Below, one piece after another: positions 26,284-34,432 of a DNA stretch of 64,000 nt. The first letter of the stretch is position 1. Each line of letters opens with the position of its first letter. A model generated the notes under the pieces. It made no database searches. It was given only the letters and a program-made list of their open reading frames with translations, and was not told where the DNA came from. Origin of the DNA: Novosphingobium guangzhouense (GTDB taxonomy: Bacteria; Pseudomonadota; Alphaproteobacteria; Sphingomonadales; Sphingomonadaceae); assembly GCF_002896965.1 (NCBI RefSeq), contig NZ_LYMM01000106.1:62001-126000 (forward strand), in the 5' to 3' direction. The translations under genes were made by a program, and so were the position numbers.

Positions 26284-27132
26284 TTAAATCGTCTTTCCTG
26301 CCCGTCCTGCCAGTTCGTTGACATACTGCCAGGCCACGCGCCCCGAGCGCGCCCCACGCCGCCGCGACCATTCCAGCGCATCGGCAGGCTCCCACTCCAG
26401 CCCGAATTCACCGGCATAGCCGCCGATGATGGCAAGGTAGGAATCCTGATCGCAGTTGTGGAAGCCGATCGACAGGCCGAAGCGGTCGGCCAGCGCCAGC
26501 TTTTCGTCCACCGCGTCGCGCGCGTTTATGGGATCGTCCTGTTCCGCCATCGAGCGGCCGACGATCGCGCGGCGGTTCGACGTAACGGCAAGGCGCACGT
26601 TGGCGGGGCGTGCCTCTACGCCGCCTTCCAGCCATGAGCGCAGGATGCGCGGGCCGGCACCATCGCCTTCCTCGAAGCCGAGATCGTCGATGAAGACGAG
26701 GAAGCTGCGGTTCACCTTGCCCAAGGCGGCGAACAGGTCAGTCACGCCGGAAAGTGCTTCCTGCGCCACCTGAACCAGCGCGATGCGGCCGGGGTGTGCG
26801 GCGTCGGCGGATTTGACGGCGGCGCGCAGCAGGGCGGACTTGCCCATGCCGCGCGATCCCCACAGCAGCATGTCGTGCGCGGCATGACCGGCGGCAAGGC
26901 GCTCCACATTGGTGACGACGCGGTCCTTCTGGCCGTCGATCCCGCGCAGGAGGGTGAGTGCCGGGGCATCGAGGCGTTCCACCGGACGCGCCGCGTTTCC
27001 GGTCCATACATAGGCGGGGTGTGCCAGCCAGTCGGTGACCGCCGGTGCGGGCGGAACGAGGCGTTCCAGCGCTTGCGCGATGCGGGTGAGAACCTGAGTA
27101 TGCTCGGCAGGCTGGATCGTCATCTTGTGCAT
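26284..27132 (-). CDS. DUF815-family AAA+ ATPase
   Basis: This 282-residue cytoplasmic protein belongs to the DUF815 family of P-loop ATPases common in proteobacteria. Walker A is GSRGMGKSALL, Walker B is FLVFIDDLGFEEGD, and a sensor-like segment is VRLAVTSNRR. The C-terminal half contains a conserved ending (RSGRVAWQYVNELAGR). The biochemical role is not established. I chose ATG 27132 because longer starts would extend into the divergent gene; ATG 27123 is also possible. Confidence 0.82.
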   Translation of the reverse strand: MHKMTIQPAEHTQVLTRIAQALERLVPPAPAVTDWLAHPAYVWTGNAARPVERLDAPALTLLRGIDGQKDRVVTNVERLAAGHAAHDMLLWGSRGMGKSALLRAAVKSADAAHPGRIALVQVAQEALSGVTDLFAALGKVNRSFLVFIDDLGFEEGDGAGPRILRSWLEGGVEARPANVRLAVTSNRRAIVGRSMAEQDDPINARDAVDEKLALADRFGLSIGFHNCDQDSYLAIIGGYAGEFGLEWEPADALEWSRRRGARSGRVAWQYVNELAGRAGKTI

Positions 27133-27172
27133 GTCCTTGGCATTCGTCGCCGTGGGGCTATAGCGGCGGGGT

Positions 27173-28120
27173 ATGGACCACGCCACCCAACCCGAGATGC
27201 TTGAAGCAGGCCCCGCCGGGATTGCCGTCGCCGCGCGGCTGTTGCGGGAAGGGGGCCTTGTCGCGGTGCCGACTGAGACCGTCTACGGCCTGTCCGCAAG
27301 GGCCGACCGGGACCAGTCCGTTGCGGCGATCTATCGGGCCAAGGGACGGCCGAGCTTCAATCCGCTGATCGTCCACGTGGAAGACCTTGGCTCTGCGCGG
27401 AAGCTGGCCGAGTTCGATGCGCGGGCATTGGCGCTGGCTGAGGCATTCTGGCCCGGTGCCTTGACCATGGTGTTGCCCCTTCGCGAAGGGGCTCCGGTTG
27501 CGGCGGCCGTCACTGCCGGGCTGCCGACGATCGCGCTGCGCTGTCCGGCCCATCCGGTGATGCGCGCGGTGATCGCAGCGACCGGTCTGCCCATCGCGGC
27601 GCCGTCCGCCAATCGCAGCGGTGGTGTGAGCCCGACCGAGGCGGCGCATGTGGTAGCCTCGCTTGGTGCGAACGTGGATGCCGTGATCGATGGCGGGGCG
27701 TGCGAGGCCGGGCTTGAATCCACGATCGTCGCGCTGCGGGAAGGGGGACGCTGGCAAGTGCTGCGCCCCGGTCCCATCGCCGAGGATCGCATCGCGGCTG
27801 TGCTTGGCGGCGCAAGCGAGCCTGTGACCTTGCAGGCGATCGAGGCGCCGGGGCAACTGGCAAGCCACTATGCGCCGGGCAAGCCGGTGCGGCTCGATGC
27901 TGTCGAGGCTGAGGCAGATGAGTTTCATATCGGGTTCGGCAGTGTGCGCGGGGATGTGTCCCTGTCGGCCACGGGCGATCTGATCGAGGCGGCATCGCGC
28001 CTTTATGCGCTGCTTCATGCCGGAGCGAGCGCGCCTCAGCCGCGTATCGCCGTTGCCCCGATCCCGGAAGGAGATATCGGCGCGGCCATCAACGACAGAT
28101 TGCGGCGCGCGGCGGCCTGA
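27173..28120 (+). CDS. threonylcarbamoyl-AMP synthase (Sua5 type)
   Basis: This 315-residue enzyme makes threonylcarbamoyl-AMP from threonine, bicarbonate and ATP for the t6A modification at position 37 of ANN-decoding tRNAs. The YrdC domain (residues about 18-205) shows PTETVYGLSARAD, KGRPSFNPLIVHV, WPGALTMVL and APSANRSGGVSPT. The extra C-terminal domain, with QLASHYAPGKPVRLD, identifies the Sua5 rather than the short TsaC form. It is followed by a strong terminator and a parS site. Confidence 0.93.
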   Translation: MDHATQPEMLEAGPAGIAVAARLLREGGLVAVPTETVYGLSARADRDQSVAAIYRAKGRPSFNPLIVHVEDLGSARKLAEFDARALALAEAFWPGALTMVLPLREGAPVAAAVTAGLPTIALRCPAHPVMRAVIAATGLPIAAPSANRSGGVSPTEAAHVVASLGANVDAVIDGGACEAGLESTIVALREGGRWQVLRPGPIAEDRIAAVLGGASEPVTLQAIEAPGQLASHYAPGKPVRLDAVEAEADEFHIGFGSVRGDVSLSATGDLIEAASRLYALLHAGASAPQPRIAVAPIPEGDIGAAINDRLRRAAA

Positions 28121-28126
28121 TATGAA

Positions 28127-28158
28127 AAGCCCGCGCCGTCAATGACGGCGCGGGCCTT
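28127..28158. terminator. bidirectional terminator
   Basis: A 12-bp GC-rich stem (GCCCGCGCCGTC / GACGGCGCGGGC) with an AAT loop has T-rich flanks on both sides. It lies between the convergent Sua5-type and DUF2807 genes. Confidence 0.85.
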
Positions 28159-28161
28159 CGT

Positions 28162-28177
28162 TGTTCCACGTGGAACG
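28162..28177. other. parS site 6
   Basis: TGTTCCACGTGGAACG matches the TTC/GAA class of sites 3 and 5 except for the last base; the inner 14 bp are intact. It lies in the intergenic gap directly after a terminator, about 5 kb from parB. Confidence 0.75.
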
Positions 28178-28181
28178 TTTC

Positions 28182-28895
28182 TTAGTAATCGTGGTCGATA
28201 TCGCCGATGCCGTTCATCCGGCTGCGCAGCGTTGCCGGCTTGCGGACGAGGGTGACGTTGCCCGCGCCGTTGATTTCCACATCGACCACGCCGGTCGCGC
28301 CGATGGTCACGTCGCCCACGCCGTTGATGCGGATCGTGGCGTCGCGGCCTTCGACCTTGCCCAGATCGAGGCTGCCAGCGCCGTCGGAGGTGACGAAGGT
28401 CCGCGCGACCTTGCCCGAAGCTTCAAGGTCGATGGCGCCGCGGGCGTTGATGCGCAGGGCTTCCTGATCGAGCCCGTGCAGGTTAACGTCGCCCGGTGCG
28501 TCAAGGTCAAGCCCGGCGATCTCGGGGGCGGTGATCCGCACCTTGAGGCCGCGATGGATCCGGGCGGAGCCATCGATCGAAAGGCGCCCGTTTTCCCAGA
28601 CCAGCCGGTCGACGACGCCGGCAGGGCCTTCCACGGTCATCTCGGCCTTGTCGCCACGGATGAATTCGAGGTCGACCGGGACTTCCATGGCCAGCTGGCT
28701 GCCCGACTGGATGGCGAACACGCGGGTCTTGCGGGGCCCCTGATCGTGGTGGCCGGAGTCATCGTCGTTGAAGTACCAGCCGTTGGTCTGGAACTCCTGT
28801 CTCATTTTCTCGCCGCCGATGGTCCAGGCGAGGGCGAAGGCGGCGATCGACAGGATCAGGCCGCTGGCGAATACGATGAGCAGTTTCCTGAGCAT
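28182..28895 (-). CDS. DUF2807 (GIN domain) surface protein
   Basis: This 237-residue protein has an N-terminal membrane anchor or signal (LRKLLIVFASGLILSIAAFALAW) and a DUF2807 beta-rich domain from about residue 60, visible as short repeating strands (LRINARGAIDLEASG, ATIRINGVGDVTIG, DVEINGAGNVTLV). It is the last gene of the PadR-DUF1700-DUF2807 operon, 25 bp after DUF1700. In such operons the proteins are thought to act at the cell envelope under control of the PadR repressor; a precise function is unknown. Confidence 0.82.
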   Translation of the reverse strand: MLRKLLIVFASGLILSIAAFALAWTIGGEKMRQEFQTNGWYFNDDDSGHHDQGPRKTRVFAIQSGSQLAMEVPVDLEFIRGDKAEMTVEGPAGVVDRLVWENGRLSIDGSARIHRGLKVRITAPEIAGLDLDAPGDVNLHGLDQEALRINARGAIDLEASGKVARTFVTSDGAGSLDLGKVEGRDATIRINGVGDVTIGATGVVDVEINGAGNVTLVRKPATLRSRMNGIGDIDHDY

Positions 28896-28920
28896 CTCTT
28901 GGTCCTTCCTATCTTTCGCG

Positions 28921-29487
28921 TCAGTCTTCGGAGTGGATTGCGGGTTCGAGCACGCGGTAGTGCAGGCGGCCGAACCACATCAGGGCATTGACGATCCAGA
29001 CCCCGACCAGCGTGAGCAGGGCGCCGATGGCGACCGATGCGCTCATCATGCCAAGGCCGCAGAGCAGGGCGACGAGGATACCGCCGGGAAAGCCGCTGAA
29101 CGGCCCGACGATCAGCACGAAGCCGCCGGCGATGAAGATCGCCAGAACCGCCACGAACAGCCCGAACAGCACCCCTAGCACCGGCAGCACGATCGGCAGC
29201 AGGATCAGGATGTCGATCGTGGCCAGCCCCATGAAGGCGATGATCGCGCTCCAGGCCGCGCCGGGCGTGCGTTCGCTCTTCCAGTTGCGGAAGCCGGTTT
29301 CGAAGCGCAGTTCGCGGGCCAGACGGCTTGGGTTTCCGAGGGCCGCGGCGACCTCCTCTTCGCTGCGGCCCTCGGCGAGTCCGGCTGCGAAGTGTTCTTC
29401 GTAGTCGGCGACGATATCGTCGATGGCGTCCTGGGGCATGCCCTTGAGGCCCGCCTTCAGGCGCTTGATGAATTCATTACGCATCAT
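28921..29487 (-). CDS. DUF1700 membrane protein
   Basis: This 188-residue protein has the DUF1700 signature: an N-terminal cytoplasmic helical part (EFIKRLKAGLKGMPQDAIDDI, then YEEHFAAGLAEGRSEEEVAAALG), and about three to four membrane segments from residue 78 onwards. It overlaps the padR gene by 11 bp, so the two are translationally linked. DUF1700 proteins are routinely encoded next to PadR-type repressors; the biochemical role is not known. Confidence 0.85.
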   Translation of the reverse strand: MMRNEFIKRLKAGLKGMPQDAIDDIVADYEEHFAAGLAEGRSEEEVAAALGNPSRLARELRFETGFRNWKSERTPGAAWSAIIAFMGLATIDILILLPIVLPVLGVLFGLFVAVLAIFIAGGFVLIVGPFSGFPGGILVALLCGLGMMSASVAIGALLTLVGVWIVNALMWFGRLHYRVLEPAIHSED

Positions 29488-29860
29488 GGCCGGGCTCTCC
29501 TTCCTGAACTGGGCCTTCCTGAACTGCTGCCACTTCGGTGGTGGAGTCGTCGATCAGTGTGTCGACGGCCTTGGTGAAGCCGCGCCATTCGGCGACTTGC
29601 TCGGCAAGGCGCGAGCGGCCGGTTTCGGTAAGGCTGTAATACTTGCGCGGCGGGCCGGAGGGCGATTCCTCAAGATAAGTCTTCACCAGACCTTCGGACT
29701 GCATGCGGCGCATCAGCGGGTAGATCGTGCCTTCGCCCATATCGACCGCGTCGGCCATGCGGCTTGCGATCTCGTAGGCGTAGCTATCCCCCCGCGAGAG
29801 CAGGGCCAGGACGCAAAGGCCCAGCACCCCTTTCTTCAACTGGATTTCGATTTCGGACAT
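29477..29860 (-). CDS. PadR-family transcriptional repressor
   Basis: This 127-residue protein has the PadR winged helix domain (LKKGVLGLCVLALLSRGDSYAYEIA, then EGTIYPLMRRMQSEGLVKTY and GPPRKYYSLTETGRSRL) and a short C-terminal helix for dimerisation. The start at ATG 29860 fits the domain boundary; an upstream in-frame ATG would add 22 residues. It heads an operon with DUF1700 and DUF2807 genes and probably represses it. Two candidate operators lie 50-100 bp upstream. Confidence 0.88.
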   Translation of the reverse strand: MSEIEIQLKKGVLGLCVLALLSRGDSYAYEIASRMADAVDMGEGTIYPLMRRMQSEGLVKTYLEESPSGPPRKYYSLTETGRSRLAEQVAEWRGFTKAVDTLIDDSTTEVAAVQEGPVQEGEPGHDA

Positions 29861-29910
29861 CGAATCATCTCCTGCGGATGTCCATTGTGTATAGCCAGCT
29901 ACTGTGTGTT

Positions 29911-29958
29911 GCAAGATACCGTGCATGGAAAAATACAGGTCAAGGCAAGATACCTTGC
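29911..29958. promoter_or_regulatory. candidate PadR operators
   Basis: GCAAGATACCTTGC (29945-29958) is an inverted repeat GCAAG-ATAC-CTTGC. A copy with one changed base, GCAAGATACCGTGC, lies at 29911-29924, 34 bp away, which is about three helical turns. Both are upstream of the padR gene and could bind its product cooperatively. Confidence 0.5.
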
Positions 29959-30038
29959 TATAGAATGGTATCGGCTAATGAACTTCGGCGGATTTCAGGG
30001 GTTTTCGGCGGGGGGAAGGGCAGCTAAATTGAGCCGAG

Positions 30039-30320
30039 ATGCCCACGCCCTATCATCCTCCGGTCAAGCGCTCGGTCGAAATTGCCGGTCACAAGACCTC
30101 GATCAGCCTGGAACCCGTGTTCTGGGAACTGCTCAAGCAGGCCGCCACGCGTGAAGGTGTGCCGGTGAACGCGCTTGTGGCGCGCATTGACGCGGAACGA
30201 CTGGAAGCCGAAACACCGCCGGGGCTGGCGGGGGCGGTCAGGGTGTGGCTGGCAACTTCGGCGCTGGCCCGGCGATCACGGGACGGTGATCACGGGATGG
30301 CGATCACGCGGCCCGGCTGA
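30039..30320 (+). CDS. ribbon-helix-helix domain protein
   Basis: This 93-residue protein matches the short ribbon-helix-helix family common in alphaproteobacteria (RHH_4-like): VKRSVEIAGHKTSISLEPVFWELLKQAA is the DNA-contacting strand and first helix, followed by REGVPVNALVARIDAER. Such proteins are usually small DNA-binding regulators, but this branch is uncharacterised. The last 20 residues look unconserved. Its 3' end overlaps the convergent phosphoesterase-like gene by 17 bp. Confidence 0.75.
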   Translation: MPTPYHPPVKRSVEIAGHKTSISLEPVFWELLKQAATREGVPVNALVARIDAERLEAETPPGLAGAVRVWLATSALARRSRDGDHGMAITRPG

Positions 30321-30798
30321 GCCTTGCTTCACCCGCGCCGAGCATCAGCATATCAAGGCTGACCGGACCCCAGCCGATCTCATGTATGGCGACGCAGGTG
30401 TGGCCCTTGCGCTGCCAAGGGTGCCGGGTGTGGCCGTGCAGTACCCGCGTATCGCCCTCCGGCGCCTTCGTGGGGTCGTTGATGAGCGTGATGGTGCCAT
30501 GAGCCGTATCGAGGCGCCGCACGTCGCAAACGCTGGCATAGCGGCCTGTAGCCAGGCAGTTCCACGGCAGGGGATCGCCGGAAGCGCGCACCAGATGCTT
30601 GACTCCAGGCAGGCCGCCGAGGTGGACGGGATTGCCGACGTTGCCAAGGATCCACACGATGTCGTCAGCAGCAACACGAGCGCGCCAGACCTCGCAGATG
30701 CGGCGGGCCATTTCGGTATTGTCGGGAAAGCCGTAGGGAATCGCGTGAAGGGCGCTGTCGCCGTTGAAGTTCAGGTCCGCGACAAAGTGGATCGCCAT
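30304..30798 (-). CDS. metallophosphoesterase-fold protein with lost metal ligands
   Basis: This 164-residue protein follows the block order of the short calcineurin-like phosphoesterases but lacks most metal ligands. Where active enzymes have DxH it has D8-L-N10; GD is G52-N53; GNH[D/E] is A72-S73-G74-D75; the SHxP histidine is N107; and GHxH is G122-H123-T-R125. The surrounding framework (KHLV before block 3, LHGH in block 5) is retained. It is probably a pseudoenzyme that binds rather than cleaves a ligand. I chose ATG 30798 because the fold begins there. Alignment is by eye. Confidence 0.6.
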   Translation of the reverse strand: MAIHFVADLNFNGDSALHAIPYGFPDNTEMARRICEVWRARVAADDIVWILGNVGNPVHLGGLPGVKHLVRASGDPLPWNCLATGRYASVCDVRRLDTAHGTITLINDPTKAPEGDTRVLHGHTRHPWQRKGHTCVAIHEIGWGPVSLDMLMLGAGEARLSRAA

Positions 30799-30925
30799 CG
30801 TCTTCTTCCCGTTCCGGAGGCGGCCATCCCGGCGCTCCGACAAGGGTTTCAACGGCTTAGGTGAACAAATCGTTCCCCCGTCCCTAAGGGGAATCGGTCG
30901 AAGCGCGGCCGTTTGCGACAGGCAG

Positions 30926-30961
30926 CAAAAAGGGCAGGGAAGCTGTGCTTCTCCCGCCCTT
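30926..30961 (-). terminator. terminator after the small SDPP protein gene
   Basis: A bulged GC-rich hairpin (AAGGGCGGGA... pairing with TCCCTGCCCTT on the minus strand) is followed by five T residues. It ends transcription of the gene at 30981. Confidence 0.65.
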
Positions 30962-30980
30962 GATGCGACCACATCGGTAT

Positions 30981-31187
30981 TCAGTAAGTCGAGGGCGGAT
31001 CGCTTGCAGGGAAGCTTTCATCGACGGCCTCGTCAGTCTTGTCCCAGCTGCGCGGCGGTGTGGTCATGTGTTCCGGACCGGAATCGCGAACACCGCCTGC
31101 AAACTGGGCTTCCTGCTTCTTTTCAGTGGCATATTTGTAGAGGGCGTAGCCGACCGCACCGGCGGCCGCCAACTTGATCAGGCCCAT
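30981..31187 (-). CDS. small membrane-anchored protein, hypothetical
   Basis: This 68-residue protein has a short N-terminal hydrophobic segment (GLIKLAAAGAVGYALYKYA), a charged middle, and a C-terminal motif (TDEAVDESFPASDPPSTY). The ESFPASDPP motif recurs in small proteins of sphingomonads and relatives, as far as I recall, without known function. The gene lies between the phosphoesterase-like gene and murA, all on the minus strand, and has its own terminator. Confidence 0.65.
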   Translation of the reverse strand: MGLIKLAAAGAVGYALYKYATEKKQEAQFAGGVRDSGPEHMTTPPRSWDKTDEAVDESFPASDPPSTY

Positions 31188-31257
31188 GTCGTCTCTCCTC
31201 TCGGCAATTCAACCGGGGCAACGCGCGATGGGCCTGACTTGTTTCCGGACTGTTGCC

Positions 31258-32541
31258 TCAGTCGCCGCCGACACGTTCGATCTGCGCGCCGACCAGTGCG
31301 AGCTTCTCCTCAAGCCGCTCATAACCGCGATCGAGGTGGTAGAGGCGGTGAACCTGCGTCTGGCCCTTTGCGGCAAGACCGGCGATGACCAGGCTCATCG
31401 AGGCGCGCAGATCGGTAGCCATCACATCGGCGCCGGTCAGCCCGGCAACACCGTGGACGATAGCCGTGCGGCCCTTGGTCTCGATCCGAGCGCCCATGCG
31501 GTTGAGTTCGGGAACGTGCATGTAGCGGTTCTCGAAGATCGTCTCGGTCAGCACGCTGGACCCTTCGGCCATGCACAGCAGCGCCATCAGCTGGGCCTGC
31601 ATGTCGGTGGCGAAGCCGGGGTAGGGGGCGGTGGAAATTGTCACCGGGCGCAGCTTGCCGTCGGAAGCGACGTGGAGGCCGTCTGCCCTGGGCTCGACGT
31701 GGACGCCCGCGTCGCGCAGCGCCTGCACGGTGGCTTCCATGTCTTCGATCTTCGCACCCTTGAGCAGCACTTCACCGCCGGTGATGGCCGCGGCGCAGGC
31801 GTAGGAACCGGCCTCGATACGGTCGGGCATGACCATGTAGGTCGCGCCGTGCAGGCGATCGACGCCGTGGATGGTAAGGTCGCTGGTGCCGATCCCTTCG
31901 ATCTGAGCGCCCATCGCGACAAGCAGGTTGCACAAGTCGACGATTTCCGGTTCGCGCGCGGCATTGTGCAGGGTGGACTTGCCCTTGCACAGCACCGCGG
32001 CCATCAGTGCGTTTTCGGTGGCGCCGACGGAGACGACCGGGAACGAATAGCGCCCGCCCGGCAGGCCGCCGTCCGGCGCGATCGCCTTTACGTAGCCCGC
32101 CGCCATCTCGATTTTCGCGCCCAGTGCTTCAAGCGCCTTGAGATGAAGGTCGATCGGGCGGTTGCCGATGGCGCAGCCGCCGGGCAGCGACACGGTCGCC
32201 TCGCCCATGCGGGCCAGCATCGGGCCGAGAACCAGGATCGAGGCGCGCATCTTGCGCACCAGATCGTAAGGCGCGACCGAACTGGTGATGCGCGTGCCCT
32301 GCAGGGTCATGACGCGGCCGAAGTCTTCCGGGCGGCTGCCGGCGATCGCGGTGGAGACGCCGAACTGGTTCATCAGGTGCTGGAAACCGTCGATGTCCGC
32401 AAGGCGCGGCAGGTTGCGCAGCGTCAGCGGTTCTTCGGTCAGCAGCGCGCAAGGCAGCAGCGTAAGCGCGGCGTTCTTCGCGCCGGAGACGGGAATGGTG
32501 CCGGTAAGGCGCTTGCCGCCCTCGATGATGATCTTGTCCAT
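31258..32541 (-). CDS. murA: UDP-N-acetylglucosamine 1-carboxyvinyltransferase
   Basis: This 427-residue enzyme transfers enolpyruvate to UDP-GlcNAc in the first committed step of peptidoglycan synthesis and is the target of fosfomycin. K22 in SGAKNAAL and the active-site cysteine (about C123, in [11 protein letters not shown]) are present, so it should be fosfomycin-sensitive at the target level. I chose ATG 32541, where the conserved MDKIIIEGG begins. It diverges from galU across a 160-bp gap. Confidence 0.96.
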   Translation of the reverse strand: MDKIIIEGGKRLTGTIPVSGAKNAALTLLPCALLTEEPLTLRNLPRLADIDGFQHLMNQFGVSTAIAGSRPEDFGRVMTLQGTRITSSVAPYDLVRKMRASILVLGPMLARMGEATVSLPGGCAIGNRPIDLHLKALEALGAKIEMAAGYVKAIAPDGGLPGGRYSFPVVSVGATENALMAAVLCKGKSTLHNAAREPEIVDLCNLLVAMGAQIEGIGTSDLTIHGVDRLHGATYMVMPDRIEAGSYACAAAITGGEVLLKGAKIEDMEATVQALRDAGVHVEPRADGLHVASDGKLRPVTISTAPYPGFATDMQAQLMALLCMAEGSSVLTETIFENRYMHVPELNRMGARIETKGRTAIVHGVAGLTGADVMATDLRASMSLVIAGLAAKGQTQVHRLYHLDRGYERLEEKLALVGAQIERVGGD

Positions 32542-32701
32542 GCCAAGTCCTTTAGCGTCTTGCGCGCGGGCTTCAACGGGAGGGCATGCAAATTCGCGGC
32601 GGATTAAAAGTTGGGTGCGATGCAGCAATGCGATTGTTGCGCTGAAACTATTTCCGGGCTTTAAACGCAACCGCAACATGAGCGAGGCATTATCCAGACC
32701 C

Positions 32702-33583
32702 ATGAGTGACAAGAACTTCCGTAAGCCGGTCCGAAAAGCCGTCTTTCCCGTTGCCGGTCTCGGCACCCGTTTCCTTCCCGCCACCAAGGCAATTCCGAAG
32801 GAGCTTCTTCCCGTCGTCGATCGGCCGCTGATCCAGTACGCCGTGGACGAGGCGCGTGAAGCGGGAATCGAGGAATTCGTCTTCGTGACCGGCCGTGGAA
32901 AGACCGCCATCGTCGAGCATTTCGATACCGCCTATGAACTTGAAGCGACCATGACCGGGCGCGGCAAGTCGCTCGACCCGCTTGAGCCCACGCGCATCCA
33001 GCCCGGCAACCTCGTCACCGTGCGTCAGCAGGTGCCGATGGGTCTGGGCCATGCGGTGTGGTGCGCCCGCGCGGTCGTGGGGGACGAGCCCTTCGCGATC
33101 TTCCTGCCTGATGAACTGATGTACGGCTCGCCGGGCTGCATGGGGCAGATGATCGAGGCCTACAACGAAGTGGGCGGCAACCTCGTTTCGGTGCTGGAAG
33201 TGCCGCATGAGGAAGTGTCGAGCTATGGCGTGATCGCGCCGGGCGAAAGCCGCGGGAATCTCACCGAGGTCAAGGGCCTGGTGGAAAAACCCAAGGTGGA
33301 AGAGGCGCCTTCGAACAAGATCGTTTCGGGCCGCTACATCCTGCAACCCGAAGTCATGGGTCTGCTGGAAACGCAGGGCAAGGGGGCGGGCGGCGAAATC
33401 CAGCTGACCGATTCCATGGCCAAGCTGATCGGTCAGCAGCCGTTCCACGCAGTCACCTTCAATGGCCGCCGTTTCGACTGCGGTTCGAAGGTCGGCTTCG
33501 TCGAGGCCACGCTGGCGATCGCGCTCGACCGTCCCGACATGCGCGACGACGTGCGCGCCATCGCGCAGAAGCTTCTGGGCTGA
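32702..33583 (+). CDS. galU: UTP-glucose-1-phosphate uridylyltransferase
   Basis: This 293-residue enzyme makes UDP-glucose for exopolysaccharide and glycan synthesis. The nucleotide-binding signature [19 protein letters not shown] is near the N-terminus, and [32 protein letters not shown] and [10 protein letters not shown] follow. I chose ATG 32702 ([16 protein letters not shown]); an in-frame ATG at 32678 would add eight residues, and neither has a clear ribosome binding site. Confidence 0.94.
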   Translation: MSDKNFRKPVRKAVFPVAGLGTRFLPATKAIPKELLPVVDRPLIQYAVDEAREAGIEEFVFVTGRGKTAIVEHFDTAYELEATMTGRGKSLDPLEPTRIQPGNLVTVRQQVPMGLGHAVWCARAVVGDEPFAIFLPDELMYGSPGCMGQMIEAYNEVGGNLVSVLEVPHEEVSSYGVIAPGESRGNLTEVKGLVEKPKVEEAPSNKIVSGRYILQPEVMGLLETQGKGAGGEIQLTDSMAKLIGQQPFHAVTFNGRRFDCGSKVGFVEATLAIALDRPDMRDDVRAIAQKLLG

Positions 33584-33610
33584 CGCATGGCGCCGCAAGG
33601 CGGTGAAAAG

Positions 33611-33640
33611 GCGCGCTACCGCAAGGTGGCGCGCTTTTTT
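33611..33640 (+). terminator. galU terminator
   Basis: A GCGCGC-stem hairpin with a GCAA loop (GCGCGCTACC-GCAA-GGTGGCGCGC) is followed by six T residues. Confidence 0.9.
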
Positions 33641-33668
33641 GTGTGTTTCAGCGGCGGACTTTGATGTC

Positions 33669-34346
33669 TTACTGCCGCACGGGAGCGGTGAGCCGCGCCA
33701 TGATCGAGGCGACGTAGGCCCTGGTTTCGCGGATGTTCGGAACGCCGCCGGCCTTGAGCACGCGCGCGGGGCCGGCGTTGTAGGCGGCCAGCGCCTTTTC
33801 GATATCGCCCCCGAATGCATCCAGTTGCATACGCAGATACCGCGCGCCGCCTTCGAGGTTGGCGATCGGGTCGCCGGGATCGACGCCCATCTGTGCGGCG
33901 GTTCCGGGCATGAGCTGCGCCAGTCCGCGCGCCCCCACGGGCGAAAGTGCCAGTTCGTTCCACCGGCTTTCCTGCCAGACAACGGCTTCGAGCAGGGTCG
34001 GGCTGATATCGTACTTGGCGGCAAGCTGCGCCACGCGTTCGCGCCAGCGGGTAGGGCCTGCGGCATCGAGCGCATCGGTGATGGATTGGGGATGAAGCTG
34101 GGAATCGACCTCAAGCGGTGTCGATTCGACTTCTTCCGGGGCCTTGGCGACGGTGCTGCCGATGAAGCCGACGCCGGAAGACGGGTCTATCTGGGCAAGG
34201 TCGGATGGCGGGGGCAGGGAGGCCGGACCTCCGGCGACCCATTCAGCGCCGCTTGCACCGATCTGCAGCACGTCGGCATGGGCCATGCCGGGAATGGCTG
34301 CACAGGAAACGGCAACCAGCACGCCAAGCGCATCTGCCCGTTTCAT
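33669..34346 (-). CDS. lytic murein transglycosylase (SLT domain)
   Basis: This 225-residue exported protein has a signal peptide (MKRADALGVLVAVSCAAIPGMAHA) and a C-terminal SLT domain (residues about 103-220) that cleaves peptidoglycan between MurNAc and GlcNAc. The catalytic glutamate is E126 in VVWQESRWN; GARGLAQLMPGTA and ALAAYNAGPARV are the other signature blocks. It lies 86 bp downstream of the phytase gene on the same strand and may be transcribed with it, perhaps opening the wall for passage of envelope proteins; that link is inference. Confidence 0.88.
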   Translation of the reverse strand: MKRADALGVLVAVSCAAIPGMAHADVLQIGASGAEWVAGGPASLPPPSDLAQIDPSSGVGFIGSTVAKAPEEVESTPLEVDSQLHPQSITDALDAAGPTRWRERVAQLAAKYDISPTLLEAVVWQESRWNELALSPVGARGLAQLMPGTAAQMGVDPGDPIANLEGGARYLRMQLDAFGGDIEKALAAYNAGPARVLKAGGVPNIRETRAYVASIMARLTAPVRQ

Positions 34347-34432
34347 CGATTCGTTTCCCTCACCATCGCCGGGAGTCCTACCGCATCCGCAGGATCGAGT
34401 CACACGCGGATGCGGCAGGGGCTATCGATGCC

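Noticed and set aside
27369-27384. Possible seventh parS site (TCGTCCACGTGGAAGA)
   Set aside because: Three mismatches, including the outer G/C pairs that ParB contacts; it lies in conserved Sua5 codons and is best explained by them.
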